Assembly (NCBI GenBank): GCA_035297145.1
Contig: DATGZN010000069.1
Location: 1-64,000, forward strand
Direction of reading: 5' to 3'
Origin: QHXW01 sp035297145
GTDB taxonomy: Bacteria; Acidobacteriota; Terriglobia; Bryobacterales; Bryobacteraceae
DNA: 64,000 nucleotides
Part shown: piece by piece, positions 24,580 through 32,770 of the stretch
Layout of the letters: each line of letters begins with the position of its first letter
How positions within the stretch are numbered: the first letter of the stretch is position 1
The notes under the pieces: model-generated
Seen by the model: only the letters and a program-made list of their open reading frames with translations
The model's database searches: none
Told to the model about the DNA's origin: nothing
Translations under genes and position numbers: made by a program

Positions 24580-24888
24580 ATGGGTTGGGACGATTTACCT
24601 CAGTTTAGTCTCAGTCGAACCAACGTCTCTCGCCATGCGCCTGAGGAGTCAGGAGTCTACGGCCTCTCGACTCCCGGCAAGTGGATCTACATCGGCCACA
24701 GCTTCAACATCCGAAAGGCTCTGCTGGAGTACCTGAGCGGTCAGATGCCCTATGTTCTCCAGTGGCAGCCCAAGCACTTCACCTTCGAGCTGCTGCCCTA
24801 TAGAGACCGCATCGTACGCCAAAAGGAGCTAGTCGCGCGCTATCAGCCTGTCTGCAATCGCAAGACCCAGCCCCTGGTTCGCTCTTAA
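24580..24888 (+). CDS. Small GIY-YIG nuclease-superfamily protein
   Basis: The frame is open from 24451, but its first part translates the repeat array. ATG 24580 (preceded by AGAGG) gives a 102-residue protein beginning MGWDDLPQFSL; ATG 24547 is the alternative. The core reads SGVYGLSTPGKWIYIGHSFN, matching the GIY...YIG hallmark with the conserved asparagine, followed by IRKALLEYLSG. A conserved arginine lies further on, and a glutamate is in RQKELVARYQP near the C-terminus. Stand-alone GIY-YIG domains may nick DNA, but the function here is unknown. A strong terminator follows at 24968-24999. Confidence 0.72.
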   Translation: MGWDDLPQFSLSRTNVSRHAPEESGVYGLSTPGKWIYIGHSFNIRKALLEYLSGQMPYVLQWQPKHFTFELLPYRDRIVRQKELVARYQPVCNRKTQPLVRS

Positions 24889-24967
24889 CGAAGCACGGTC
24901 GGGACTTTTCCCGATTTTCGCCACCCGCTGTAGCTGGTATCTTCCTTCTATCTGCCACTGTTCTCTC

Positions 24968-24999
24968 GGCCCGGCGACACGCAGCCGGGCCATTTTTTT
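24968..24999 (+). terminator. Intrinsic terminator
   Basis: A perfect 8-bp GC stem, GGCCCGGC 24968-24975 with GCCGGGCC 24984-24991 and an 8-nt loop, is followed by A and seven T. This is a canonical rho-independent terminator, 80 bp after the GIY-YIG gene. Confidence 0.9.
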
Positions 25000-25058
25000 G
25001 TCAACCGTCCGAACCAAATCCCAACCCCAAAACCCGAGCGTCGATATACTGAGTACGA

Positions 25059-26804
25059 ATGACCCGTCGCAAATATCTGGCCCTTCTCGCGGCTTCCGCC
25101 CTGCGTGTCGAAGGTCAAGGAGTGTCCTCGCGTGGCGTGAAGGCCATGCCTCGCGGCAAGCCTTCGGGGCTGCCGTTCAACGCCCATTTCATCGATGTGG
25201 CGGAGCAGGCCGGGTTGCGGCAGCCCATCATCTATGGCGGCATCGACCACAAGCAATACATCGTGGAAACCGTCGGCTGCGGCGCGGCGTTCATCGACTA
25301 CGATAACGACGGTTGGCTCGATATATTCCTTCCCTCCGGCACTCGCATCGAAGGTCCGCCGGATGGATGCACCAATCGCCTGTACAAGAACAATCGCGAC
25401 GGCACATTCACCGACGTGACCGAGAAGGCCGGCCTGCACCGCACCGGATGGGTCTCGGCCGTGTGCATCGGCGACTACAACAACGACGGCTTCGACGATC
25501 TCTTCCTCACCTATTGGGGGCAGAACGTCCTTTACCGCAACAACGGCGACGGCACCTTCACCGACGTCACCGAGAAGTCCGGCTTGATCAATAAGCAAAC
25601 CCGCTGGGGATCGGGCTGCACCTTCCTCGATTACGATCGTGACGGTAACCTCGATCTGTTCGTGGCCAATTATCTCGACTTCGATTTCAAAACCACCCCC
25701 ACCCCCGGCCAGAACAGCAATTGCAACTGGAAAGGCGTGCCCGTCAACTGCGGCCCCCGCGGGCTGCCTCCCGGAGTCCCTGCCCTTTACCACAACAACG
25801 GCGACGGCACTTTCACCGACGTCAGCGACAAATCAGGCATCAGCAAAGCCAAAGGCAGTTACCCCATGACGGCGGTCGCTGCCGATTTCGATAACGACGG
25901 CTGGCCCGATATCTACGTGGCTTGCGATTCCACACCCAGCTTCCTGTTTCGCAACAACCACAAAGGCACCTTCACCGACGTCGGTCTCGAGTCCGGCGTC
26001 GCGCTTAATGAAGATGGCATGGAACAGGCCGGCATGGGACTTGGCATCGGCGATTACAATCTCGACGGCTACCTCGATATTTTCAAGACGCATTTCGCCG
26101 ACGACACCAACATCCTGTATCGCAACGACGGCAAAGGGAACTTCGACGACGTCACCATCCCCGCCGGTCTCGGCGTCGAGACTCGCTACATCTGCTGGGG
26201 CGCGGGCATCGTGGATCTTGATAATGACGGCCTGCCCGACCTGTTCGCGGTGACCGGCAACGTGTATCCGGAAATCGAGCCGAAGCTCCCCAGCTACCCG
26301 CTCCGGACGCCGCGCATGGTGTTCCGCGCATTGCCCGGTGGCAAGTTCGAGGAGTTACTCGATCAAGCCGGTCCCGGCGTGGCCGCTCCGCACGCCAGCC
26401 GCGGCTGCGCATTCGGCGATTTCGATAACGACGGCGACATCGACATGCTCATCGTGAATCTGAACGAGCCCCCGTCGCTGTTACGCAACGACATTACCGG
26501 CAACAACCACTGGCTCAAGGTGAAGCTGATCGGCGTAAAGTCCAACCGCAGCGCCATCGGCGCCCGCGTCACCGCGCACTACGGTGGCAAGGTCCAGGCG
26601 CAGGAGGTGTTAAGCCAAGCCAGCTTCTATTCCGCCAACGACCTTCGTCTGCACTTCGGACTAGGCCCAGTCACCACCGCCGATCTCGACGTCCGCTGGC
26701 CCAACGGCAACAAAGAGACGGTAGCGAAGGTTCCCGCCGATCATCTGATCGTCATCAAAGAAGGTGAAGGCGTAATCAAAACGGAAGCGTTCAAGAAACT
26801 GTAG
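25059..26804 (+). CDS. CRTAC1-type FG-GAP/UnbV repeat protein
   Basis: The 581-residue protein has a short exported N-terminus (MTRRKYLALLAASALRVEGQ), perhaps Tat-like. It then carries repeated FG-GAP/VCBS units with calcium-binding DxDxDG-like loops: FIDYDNDGWLDIFLPSG, IGDYNNDGFDDLFLTYWG, FLDYDRDGNLDLFVANY, AADFDNDGWPDIYVACD, IGDYNLDGYLDIFKTHF, VDLDNDGLPDLFAVTGN and FGDFDNDGDIDMLIVNL. These are interspersed with NNGDGTFTDVTEKSG motifs. The C-terminal ASPIC/UnbV domain (from about residue 490) ends VRWPNGNKETV. A calcium-stabilised propeller is expected. Such proteins expand greatly in Acidobacteriota, with unknown function. The stop codon lies in a dispersed repeat (26801-26838). Confidence 0.9.
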   Translation: MTRRKYLALLAASALRVEGQGVSSRGVKAMPRGKPSGLPFNAHFIDVAEQAGLRQPIIYGGIDHKQYIVETVGCGAAFIDYDNDGWLDIFLPSGTRIEGPPDGCTNRLYKNNRDGTFTDVTEKAGLHRTGWVSAVCIGDYNNDGFDDLFLTYWGQNVLYRNNGDGTFTDVTEKSGLINKQTRWGSGCTFLDYDRDGNLDLFVANYLDFDFKTTPTPGQNSNCNWKGVPVNCGPRGLPPGVPALYHNNGDGTFTDVSDKSGISKAKGSYPMTAVAADFDNDGWPDIYVACDSTPSFLFRNNHKGTFTDVGLESGVALNEDGMEQAGMGLGIGDYNLDGYLDIFKTHFADDTNILYRNDGKGNFDDVTIPAGLGVETRYICWGAGIVDLDNDGLPDLFAVTGNVYPEIEPKLPSYPLRTPRMVFRALPGGKFEELLDQAGPGVAAPHASRGCAFGDFDNDGDIDMLIVNLNEPPSLLRNDITGNNHWLKVKLIGVKSNRSAIGARVTAHYGGKVQAQEVLSQASFYSANDLRLHFGLGPVTTADLDVRWPNGNKETVAKVPADHLIVIKEGEGVIKTEAFKKL

Positions 26805-26838
26805 CGCAGGGACACGCGCCTTTTGCGGGTACCTGCGG
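26801..26838. repeat. Dispersed 38-bp repeat, copy 1
   Basis: The sequence begins GTAGCGCAGGGACACGCGCC and ends TTTGCGGGTACCTGCGG. A copy with a single mismatch occurs at 43132-43169. The TAG stop of the CRTAC1-type gene (26802-26804) is contributed by this repeat. Confidence 0.85.
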
Positions 26839-26843
26839 GAGTT

Positions 26844-27107
26844 CTATTCCTGCCGAAGTGCCTCCACCGGGTCTGTGCGACTCGCACGCCGTGCCGGAAA
26901 CCACACCGCGAACAAAGCAACGGCGCTCAGCAGCAAAGGCACAGTCATGAAAACCACCGGGTCCGTAGTTTCAACTCCCCACAAAAAGCTTGCCATCAGA
27001 CGCCCTAGGCTAAATGCCGCGGCCATAACTCCCGGCAACGCGCGAATACGTGCAATGCTGTCCCGCACAAGCATGGTAACGATGTTTTCGATGCCGTTTT
27101 CCGCCCT
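26844..27107 (-). pseudogene. C-terminal fragment of an FtsX/MacB-type ABC permease (ADOP-like)
   Basis: The frame ending at TAG 26844-26846 encodes FSLGRLMASFLWGVETTDPV, then a hydrophobic helix (LLLSAVALFAVWF) and the terminal PARRASRTDPVEALRQE, the hallmark end of MacB/FtsX-type permeases. It is preceded by SIARIRALPGV, which normally belongs to the periplasmic domain of the same family, so an internal deletion has joined two distant parts. About 80 residues remain of a protein usually about 800 long. It lies between two repeats and is not functional. Confidence 0.72.
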
Positions 27108-27127
27108 TCATCCCTCATGCATTCCTT

Positions 27128-27150
27128 TGCGTCTCTGCGCCTCCGCGGTG
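27128..27150. repeat. Octamer repeat family, degenerate copy
   Basis: On the minus strand this reads as units CGCGGAGG, CGCAGAGA and CGCAAA. It belongs to the CGC(C/A)GAG(A/G) octamer family also seen at 36783-36806, 41933-41956, 45986-46009 and 54082-54097. Confidence 0.6.
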
Positions 27151-27191
27151 CATTTGCTTCTCTCTTTCGCGCGACACTGTAAGAAGCCCCT

Positions 27192-28568
27192 ATGCCCGCT
27201 CCTGCGATTCCTTCCACTGTTCTCGACCTGATCGGCAACACGCCCATCGTGGAGCTCCAAGGCTTCGATGCCGGCCCGTGCCGCGTGTTTCTCAAACTGG
27301 AAAGCCAAAATCCTGGCGGTTCCATCAAAGACCGGATGGCGCTCGCCATGGTCGCCGCGGCCGAACGCTCCGGCGAATTGCAGCCCGGCAACACCATCGT
27401 CGAAGCCACCGCGGGAAATACCGGGATTGGCCTGGCGCTCGTCGCCGCGGTGAAAGGCTACCGCCTCATTCTCGTGATCCCCGACAAGATGTCCACCGAG
27501 AAGATCGCTCATCTGCGTGCCCTCGGCGTGGATATCCGGATCACGCGATCCGATGTCAGCCCAGGCCACCCCGATTACTACCAGGACATGGCCGCTCGCA
27601 TCACCGCCCGCACGCCTGGCGCGTTTTACGTGAACCAGTTTGCCAACGCCGCCAATCCGCGCGCACACGAACAGACCACCGGGCCCGAGATCTGGGAGCA
27701 GATGGGTCATGAAGTGGATGCCGTGGTGTGCGGCGTGGGATCCGGCGGAACGATTACAGGTCTGAGCCGTTTCTTCGCGCGCGTTGCGCCGCAAACGGAA
27801 ATGGTTCTCGCCGATCCCCAGGGTTCCGCGCTCGCCGGATACGTGGAAACCGGCAAGCCGGGGCCGTCCGGCTCTTACGCCGTGGAAGGCATTGGCGGAA
27901 GCTGCGTGCCCCAAATCGCCGACCTTTCGCGCGTGCGCCAGGCCTTCACCATCGCCGACAAAGAGAGCTTTTTCATCGCCCGTGAGCTGTTGCGCAAATC
28001 GGGCATCCTGGCAGGTTCGACCACCGGAACGCTTGTCGCTGCCGCGCTCCGGTACTGCCGCCAGCAGACCAGCCCCAGACGCGTCGTGACTTTCGTCTGC
28101 GATAACGGCAACAAGTACCTGTCGAAGCTGTTCAACGATTATTGGATGATCGACCAGGGTTACATCGAGCGCCCCGTGACCGGCACATTGCGCGATCTGC
28201 TGACGCGCCGCTACGAAGAGGGCGCAGTGATCACTGTGACTCCCGAAGATACGCTCCTCACCGCGTTCCAGCGCATGCGCATCGCCGACGTCTCCCAGGT
28301 GCCCGTGGTCGATGAGGGCCGCGCCGTCGGCATTCTGGATGAATCCGATCTGCTGTTGGCCGTGCACGACGATGAATCTCACTTCCGTCGGCCGGTCCGC
28401 GATGCCATGACCAGCCGTCTCGAAACCGTGCCGCCAACAGCTTCACTGGAAGAGGTGCGGCGCATCCTCGACCAAGGCCTGGTGGCGTTGGTCGTCGAGA
28501 ATGATCATTTTCTCGGCCTCATCACGCGCTCTGATCTGCTCAGCCATTTGCGGCGCCGCCTGAAATAA
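27192..28568 (+). CDS. cbs: Cystathionine beta-synthase (PLP domain plus CBS pair)
   Basis: The 458-residue protein has a fold-type-II PLP domain. LDLIGNTPIVEL opens it, Lys46 in NPGGSIKDRMA forms the Schiff base, EATAGNTGIGLA binds the substrate carboxylate, and GVGSGGTITGLSRFF holds the phosphate. Two CBS motifs follow from about residue 335 (TAFQRMRIADVSQVPVVDEG; MTSRLETVPPTASLEEV). The length and CBS pair fit bacterial cystathionine beta-synthase, which condenses homocysteine with serine. There is no haem-binding N-terminal extension. The gamma-type enzyme starts 7 bp later, giving a complete transsulfuration operon. O-acetylserine-dependent cysteine synthase is the alternative. Confidence 0.88.
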   Translation: MPAPAIPSTVLDLIGNTPIVELQGFDAGPCRVFLKLESQNPGGSIKDRMALAMVAAAERSGELQPGNTIVEATAGNTGIGLALVAAVKGYRLILVIPDKMSTEKIAHLRALGVDIRITRSDVSPGHPDYYQDMAARITARTPGAFYVNQFANAANPRAHEQTTGPEIWEQMGHEVDAVVCGVGSGGTITGLSRFFARVAPQTEMVLADPQGSALAGYVETGKPGPSGSYAVEGIGGSCVPQIADLSRVRQAFTIADKESFFIARELLRKSGILAGSTTGTLVAAALRYCRQQTSPRRVVTFVCDNGNKYLSKLFNDYWMIDQGYIERPVTGTLRDLLTRRYEEGAVITVTPEDTLLTAFQRMRIADVSQVPVVDEGRAVGILDESDLLLAVHDDESHFRRPVRDAMTSRLETVPPTASLEEVRRILDQGLVALVVENDHFLGLITRSDLLSHLRRRLK

Positions 28569-28575
28569 TCAACTT

Positions 28576-29739
28576 ATGAGCCATCGCTTCTCCACTCGCG
28601 CCATTCACGCGGGCCAGGAACCGGATCCGACCACCGGCGCCATCATGACGCCCATCTATGCGACTTCCACCTACGTGCAGCAGAGCCCCGGCGTGCACAA
28701 AGGCTACGAGTACGCGCGCACGCAAAATCCCACGCGCATGGCCTACGAACGCTGTGTCGCGAGCCTCGAGAGTGGTACGCGCGGATTCGCGTTCGCCTCG
28801 GGTGTGGCCGCTACCGCGACAATCCTGGACCTGCTCGATACCGGAGATCACGTGCTGGCATCCGATGATCTCTACGGCGGCACCTACCGCCTGTTCGAGC
28901 GCGTGCGCCGCCGGTCCGCTGGTCTCGATTTCAGCTTCGCCGATTTGTCGGACCCCGCGGCGCTCGCGTCGGCCGTGAAACCGCGGACGCGGATGATCTG
29001 GATCGAGACGCCGTCGAATCCGCTATTGAAGCTGATCGACCTCAAAGCCGTGGCTGAAGTCGCTAAAGCTCGCGGCATTCTCACCGTCGCCGACAATACG
29101 TTTGCCAGTCCTTATCTCCAGCGGCCGCTGGAGCTTGGTTTCGATCTGGTGCTGCACTCGGCCACCAAGTATCTCAACGGCCACTCGGATATGGTCGGCG
29201 GCGTGGTCGTGGTGGGCGAGAGTCGCGATCTCGCGGATCGACTGGGCTTCTTACAGAACGCCGTGGGCGCGATTGGCGGACCCTTCGATTCGTTCCTGGC
29301 GCTCCGCGGCCTCAAGACCTTGCATCTGCGCATCGAACGCCACTGTGAAAACGCTGGCGCCATTGCGCGTTGGCTGGAACAACATCCCGGCGTTTCGCGT
29401 GTCATCTATCCCGGCCTCGAATCCCATCCGCAGCACGCCCTGGCCGCATCGCAGATGAGCGGCTTCGGCGGCATGGTCACCGCGATTCTGCGCGGCGACC
29501 TCGCCTCCACCCGCCGTTTTCTCGAAAATTGCCGCCTGTTCGCGCTGGCTGAAAGTCTGGGCGGCGTCGAAAGCCTCATCGAGCACCCCGCCATCATGAC
29601 CCACGCGTCCCTCCCCGCCGAGCGCCGCCAGGCGATCGGAATTGCCGACACCCTGGTTCGCCTTTCGGTCGGCGTCGAAGATGTCGAAGACCTGAAGGAA
29701 GATCTTGCCACGGCGTTTTCGGCGGCGGGACTGGGATAA
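28576..29739 (+). CDS. Cystathionine gamma-lyase/gamma-synthase (Cys/Met metabolism PLP enzyme)
   Basis: The 387-residue fold-type-I PLP enzyme has the N-terminal TRAIHAGQEPDPTTGAIMTP and substrate residues in YEYARTQNPTR (about 45-54). FASGVAAT follows, then the PLP aspartate region VADNTFASPYLQRPLELG and Schiff-base Lys198 in HSATKYLNGHSDMVGG. The C-terminal SLGGVESLIEHPAIMTH matches the family. It could cleave cystathionine to cysteine or make it from an activated homoserine. The adjacent cystathionine beta-synthase favours gamma-lyase in reverse transsulfuration. Confidence 0.88.
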   Translation: MSHRFSTRAIHAGQEPDPTTGAIMTPIYATSTYVQQSPGVHKGYEYARTQNPTRMAYERCVASLESGTRGFAFASGVAATATILDLLDTGDHVLASDDLYGGTYRLFERVRRRSAGLDFSFADLSDPAALASAVKPRTRMIWIETPSNPLLKLIDLKAVAEVAKARGILTVADNTFASPYLQRPLELGFDLVLHSATKYLNGHSDMVGGVVVVGESRDLADRLGFLQNAVGAIGGPFDSFLALRGLKTLHLRIERHCENAGAIARWLEQHPGVSRVIYPGLESHPQHALAASQMSGFGGMVTAILRGDLASTRRFLENCRLFALAESLGGVESLIEHPAIMTHASLPAERRQAIGIADTLVRLSVGVEDVEDLKEDLATAFSAAGLG

Positions 29740-29887
29740 GTAACCGATCTCCGCCATTTCGTATCTGCTATACAGCGAGTGCCTTACGCCCCGTGGATGG
29801 TCCGGCCGTTTGTCGCAAGGTGCTTTAATAGCGGTTGGAAGCGGCAAGCCGTGGGCCGGTGTACAATGTCCCCAATTCGGAAGAGCC

Positions 29888-30628
29888 ATGGCAACCGCCG
29901 TCATCCATTCGCGGAAGCGCCAAACCGACAACGTCTTCTTTCCCGGGATGGCGGTCCTGATTCTGGCGATTGTCTTCCTCGGGTTCGCGCGCAGCTATTA
30001 CCTGGCCGGGGTGTTCCAGGCTCCGCTGCCGAACCTGCTGGTCCATCTCCACGGCGCGGCTTTTTCCAGTTGGGTGCTTTTGTTTATTGCGCAAGTCTCG
30101 CTGGTCGCCGCCGGCCGCGTGGATCTGCATCGCCGTCTTGGACTGCTGGGCTTTGGGCTGGCGTGCCTGATGGTCATCCTGGGATTAATGGCGGGCACCG
30201 ATTCGTTGGCGAGACACTTCGCGCCCGGTGCACCCGGAACTGCGGAACGGGCCTTTTATGCGGTGCCCATCGCCGACATGCTGGCCTTCGCGACGCTGGT
30301 TTATTTTGGATTCCGCACGCGATCCGATCCCAAAGCGCACAAGCGTCTAATGCTGATCGCAACCATCACTCTTCTGGACGCGGCTTTCGTCCGTTGGCCG
30401 GTACACGTGGCGTGGTGGAATCTCCAGGTAGCGCAGACGTGCGCGTACCCGCTGCTGTTAGCGATCATCGGGTACGATTTCTGGTCGAGCGGGAAAGTTC
30501 ACCGCGTCACGTTGTGGGCCAGCGCTCTCCTGGTCGTGGAGCAGCAGGCGCGGACGATTGTCGGGCACACTGCGATCTGGCTGAGCTTCGCCGCGTGGGT
30601 GCAGAACGCTGTTCGTCACGCGGCGTAG
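29888..30628 (+). CDS. Hypothetical polytopic membrane protein
   Basis: ATG 29888 (MATAVIHSRKRQTDN) is preferred to the upstream ATG 29810, which would add a polar stretch without support. The 246-residue protein has about six or seven transmembrane helices, for example FFPGMAVLILAIVFLGFA, LHGAAFSSWVLLFIAQVSLV and LLGFGLACLMVILGLMAG. A conserved-looking HLHGAAFSSW and LHRRLGLLG after helix 2 recall membrane proteins of the DUF2306/cytochrome-b-like type, but the family is not certain. The 3' end overlaps the convergent fatty-acid gene by 13 bp. Confidence 0.6.
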   Translation: MATAVIHSRKRQTDNVFFPGMAVLILAIVFLGFARSYYLAGVFQAPLPNLLVHLHGAAFSSWVLLFIAQVSLVAAGRVDLHRRLGLLGFGLACLMVILGLMAGTDSLARHFAPGAPGTAERAFYAVPIADMLAFATLVYFGFRTRSDPKAHKRLMLIATITLLDAAFVRWPVHVAWWNLQVAQTCAYPLLLAIIGYDFWSSGKVHRVTLWASALLVVEQQARTIVGHTAIWLSFAAWVQNAVRHAA

Positions 30629-32736
30629 AAAGACTTGCCCGACGCGGCCAGGCGCTCCAACAGCGGTGCGGGATGCCAATGATCTCCGAGTTGATCGTGG
30701 TAGCGGCGGATGCAGTCGAGAACCGTGGGGAGTCCGACGGTATCGGCGTAAAACATGGGGCCGCCGCGGTGGCGGGGGAAGCCGAAACCGTAAACATAGA
30801 TCACATCGATGTCGCCGGGGCGGGCGGCGAAACCTTCCTCCAGAATGTTGGCGCCTTCGTTGGCGAGCGCGGTCATGATCCGGGCGATGATCTCGTCTTC
30901 GGAAATCGCGCGGCGCTCGATGCCGCGTTCGGCTGCGGCTTTTTGGGCCAACTCATCGATCAGCGGATCGGGTATGGGCGTACGGCTGCCGGGTTCATAG
31001 CGATACCAGCCTGATCCGGTTTTCTGGCCGTAGCGGCCCATATCGTAGAGCCAGTCGGGGACGGGGGATTGCGGGCCTTCGGCGCGATGTTTGCCGATGG
31101 ACCGCAGATACTGGCGGATGCGGGCGCCCACGTCGATGCCGGCGATGTCCTGCATGGCGAACGGGCCAACGGGCATGCCGAACCCGGCCAGCGCGTGGTC
31201 AATCTGCGAGACGCTGGCTCCTTCCTCCAGCAGCAAATAGGCTTCCCGCATGTAGTACGCGATCATGCGATTGGCGACAAAGCCGAAGCAATTCCCTACC
31301 AGCACACCCAGTTTGTTCAACCTTTTTGCGACCTTCATCGCCGTGGCGATAGTCTCTTTGGACGACTCGCGGCCACGCACGATTTCCAACAGTTTCATGA
31401 CATTGGCGGGGCTGAAATAGTGCGTGCCAATCACTTGAGCGGGACGGCCGCTAGCCCGGGCGAATTCATCGATATCAAGAGTCGAGGTGTTGCTGGCGAG
31501 GATGCAATCCGGACGGGTTACTCGGCCCAGTTCGGCGAAGGTGGCCTTCTTGAGATCCATGTTTTCGAAGACCGCTTCGGTGACGATGTCGACCTGGTCG
31601 AAACCGTCGTAGGTGAGGGTGGGAGTGAACAGCGCCAGTGTGCGATCGAGTCGCTCGCGGGTGATCTTGCCCTTCTCGAGGGACGACTCGTAGTTGCGGC
31701 GGATAGTGGCGAGGCCGCGGTCAAGCGCCTCTTGCGTCACTTCCTTCAACAGAACGGGAATGCCAGCATTGGCGTAGTTCATGGCGATACCGCCGCCCAT
31801 GGTTCCGGCGCCAACGACCGCAGCGGAGCGAATCTCGCGCGTTGGCGTGTCTTTGGGAACGTCGGGAATTTTGGCCACTTCACGCTCGGCGAAAAAAAGC
31901 TTGACCATGGCACGCGATTGGGTGGAGAGCACGCAGCCGGCGAATATTTCGGTTTCGCGTTGGGAGCCGGCGTCGAAGCCGATCTCGATGCCGGCTTGTA
32001 TGGCGTCTACCGCGGCGTAGGGGGCGTGAGCGCCGCGGGCCGTCTTCTTGAGATTGTGGCGGGCTTGTGCACAGGCTGCGATGGCCGCGGGGAGATCGGT
32101 GAGTTTCGCGTTTTGATCGCGTGATTTGCGGATTCCACCGGATTGCGCCTTCTCGAGAGCAAAGGCGATAGCGCCGGTGAGCAGATCGCCTTCGATGATG
32201 CGATCCACAATTCCCGCGGTGGCGGCGCGCCCGGCGGGGATGTGCTGGCCGAGGGTGCACATCTCGATGGCCAGCTCGGCACCGGCCAGGCGCGGCAGGC
32301 GCTGAGTACCGGCCGCGCCGGGGATGATGCCGAGCAGCACTTCCGGTTGGCCGACTTTTGCTGAAGGAACCGCGACGCGGTAATGGCAAGCCATCGCGAA
32401 TTCGAGACCCCCACCGAGCGCGGTGCCGTGGATCGCCGCGACCAGGGGCTTGGGGCAGTCCTCAATGTGGCGCAGGCGGGCGTGAACGGTGCGGGAACGA
32501 TCGAGAGAAGCAGCGCGAGTGGTGATGGTTTCGAAGAAGCGGATGTCCGCGCCCGCGATGAAGGTACTGCCGGCGCCGATCAGGACGGCGGCGCGGGCAC
32601 CGGGGTCCTCGGCGGCGCGTGCAACGGCGGCTTCGATGGCTTCCGGGACGCCGGGGCTCAGGGCATTTACGGGCGGATTATCCACGGTGATGACGGCGAC
32701 GTGATCGCGCAGTTCGTAGCGAACGAGATCGGGCAT
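30616..32736 (-). CDS. Bifunctional enoyl-CoA hydratase/3-hydroxyacyl-CoA dehydrogenase
   Basis: ATG 32736 (MPDLVRYELRDHVAVITVDN) starts the crotonase domain; the longer frame upstream is divergent-gene territory. Residues 1 to about 190 are enoyl-CoA hydratase (PVNALSPGVPEAIE, AGADIRFF oxyanion region, HGTALGGGLEFAMACHYRVA, PEVLLGIIPGAAGTQRL). From about 295 comes a 3-hydroxyacyl-CoA dehydrogenase NAD domain (AAVVGAGTMGGGIAMNYANA) with FENMDLKKATFAEL and GTHYFSPANVMKLLEIV carrying the catalytic His. Two C-terminal helical domains follow (YMREAYLLLEEGAS, GFGFPRHRGGPMFYAD). At 706 residues it matches the FadJ/peroxisomal bifunctional layout and carries two steps of beta-oxidation. Confidence 0.92.
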   Translation of the reverse strand: MPDLVRYELRDHVAVITVDNPPVNALSPGVPEAIEAAVARAAEDPGARAAVLIGAGSTFIAGADIRFFETITTRAASLDRSRTVHARLRHIEDCPKPLVAAIHGTALGGGLEFAMACHYRVAVPSAKVGQPEVLLGIIPGAAGTQRLPRLAGAELAIEMCTLGQHIPAGRAATAGIVDRIIEGDLLTGAIAFALEKAQSGGIRKSRDQNAKLTDLPAAIAACAQARHNLKKTARGAHAPYAAVDAIQAGIEIGFDAGSQRETEIFAGCVLSTQSRAMVKLFFAEREVAKIPDVPKDTPTREIRSAAVVGAGTMGGGIAMNYANAGIPVLLKEVTQEALDRGLATIRRNYESSLEKGKITRERLDRTLALFTPTLTYDGFDQVDIVTEAVFENMDLKKATFAELGRVTRPDCILASNTSTLDIDEFARASGRPAQVIGTHYFSPANVMKLLEIVRGRESSKETIATAMKVAKRLNKLGVLVGNCFGFVANRMIAYYMREAYLLLEEGASVSQIDHALAGFGMPVGPFAMQDIAGIDVGARIRQYLRSIGKHRAEGPQSPVPDWLYDMGRYGQKTGSGWYRYEPGSRTPIPDPLIDELAQKAAAERGIERRAISEDEIIARIMTALANEGANILEEGFAARPGDIDVIYVYGFGFPRHRGGPMFYADTVGLPTVLDCIRRYHDQLGDHWHPAPLLERLAASGKSFYAA

Positions 32737-32770
32737 GGCAGTAGGACATCTTACAACGGAGGTAAATATT

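Noticed and set aside
27108..28382. 424-codon minus-strand frame antisense to cystathionine beta-synthase
   Set aside because: The opposite strand encodes intact PLP and CBS motifs; this frame has no recognisable domain.
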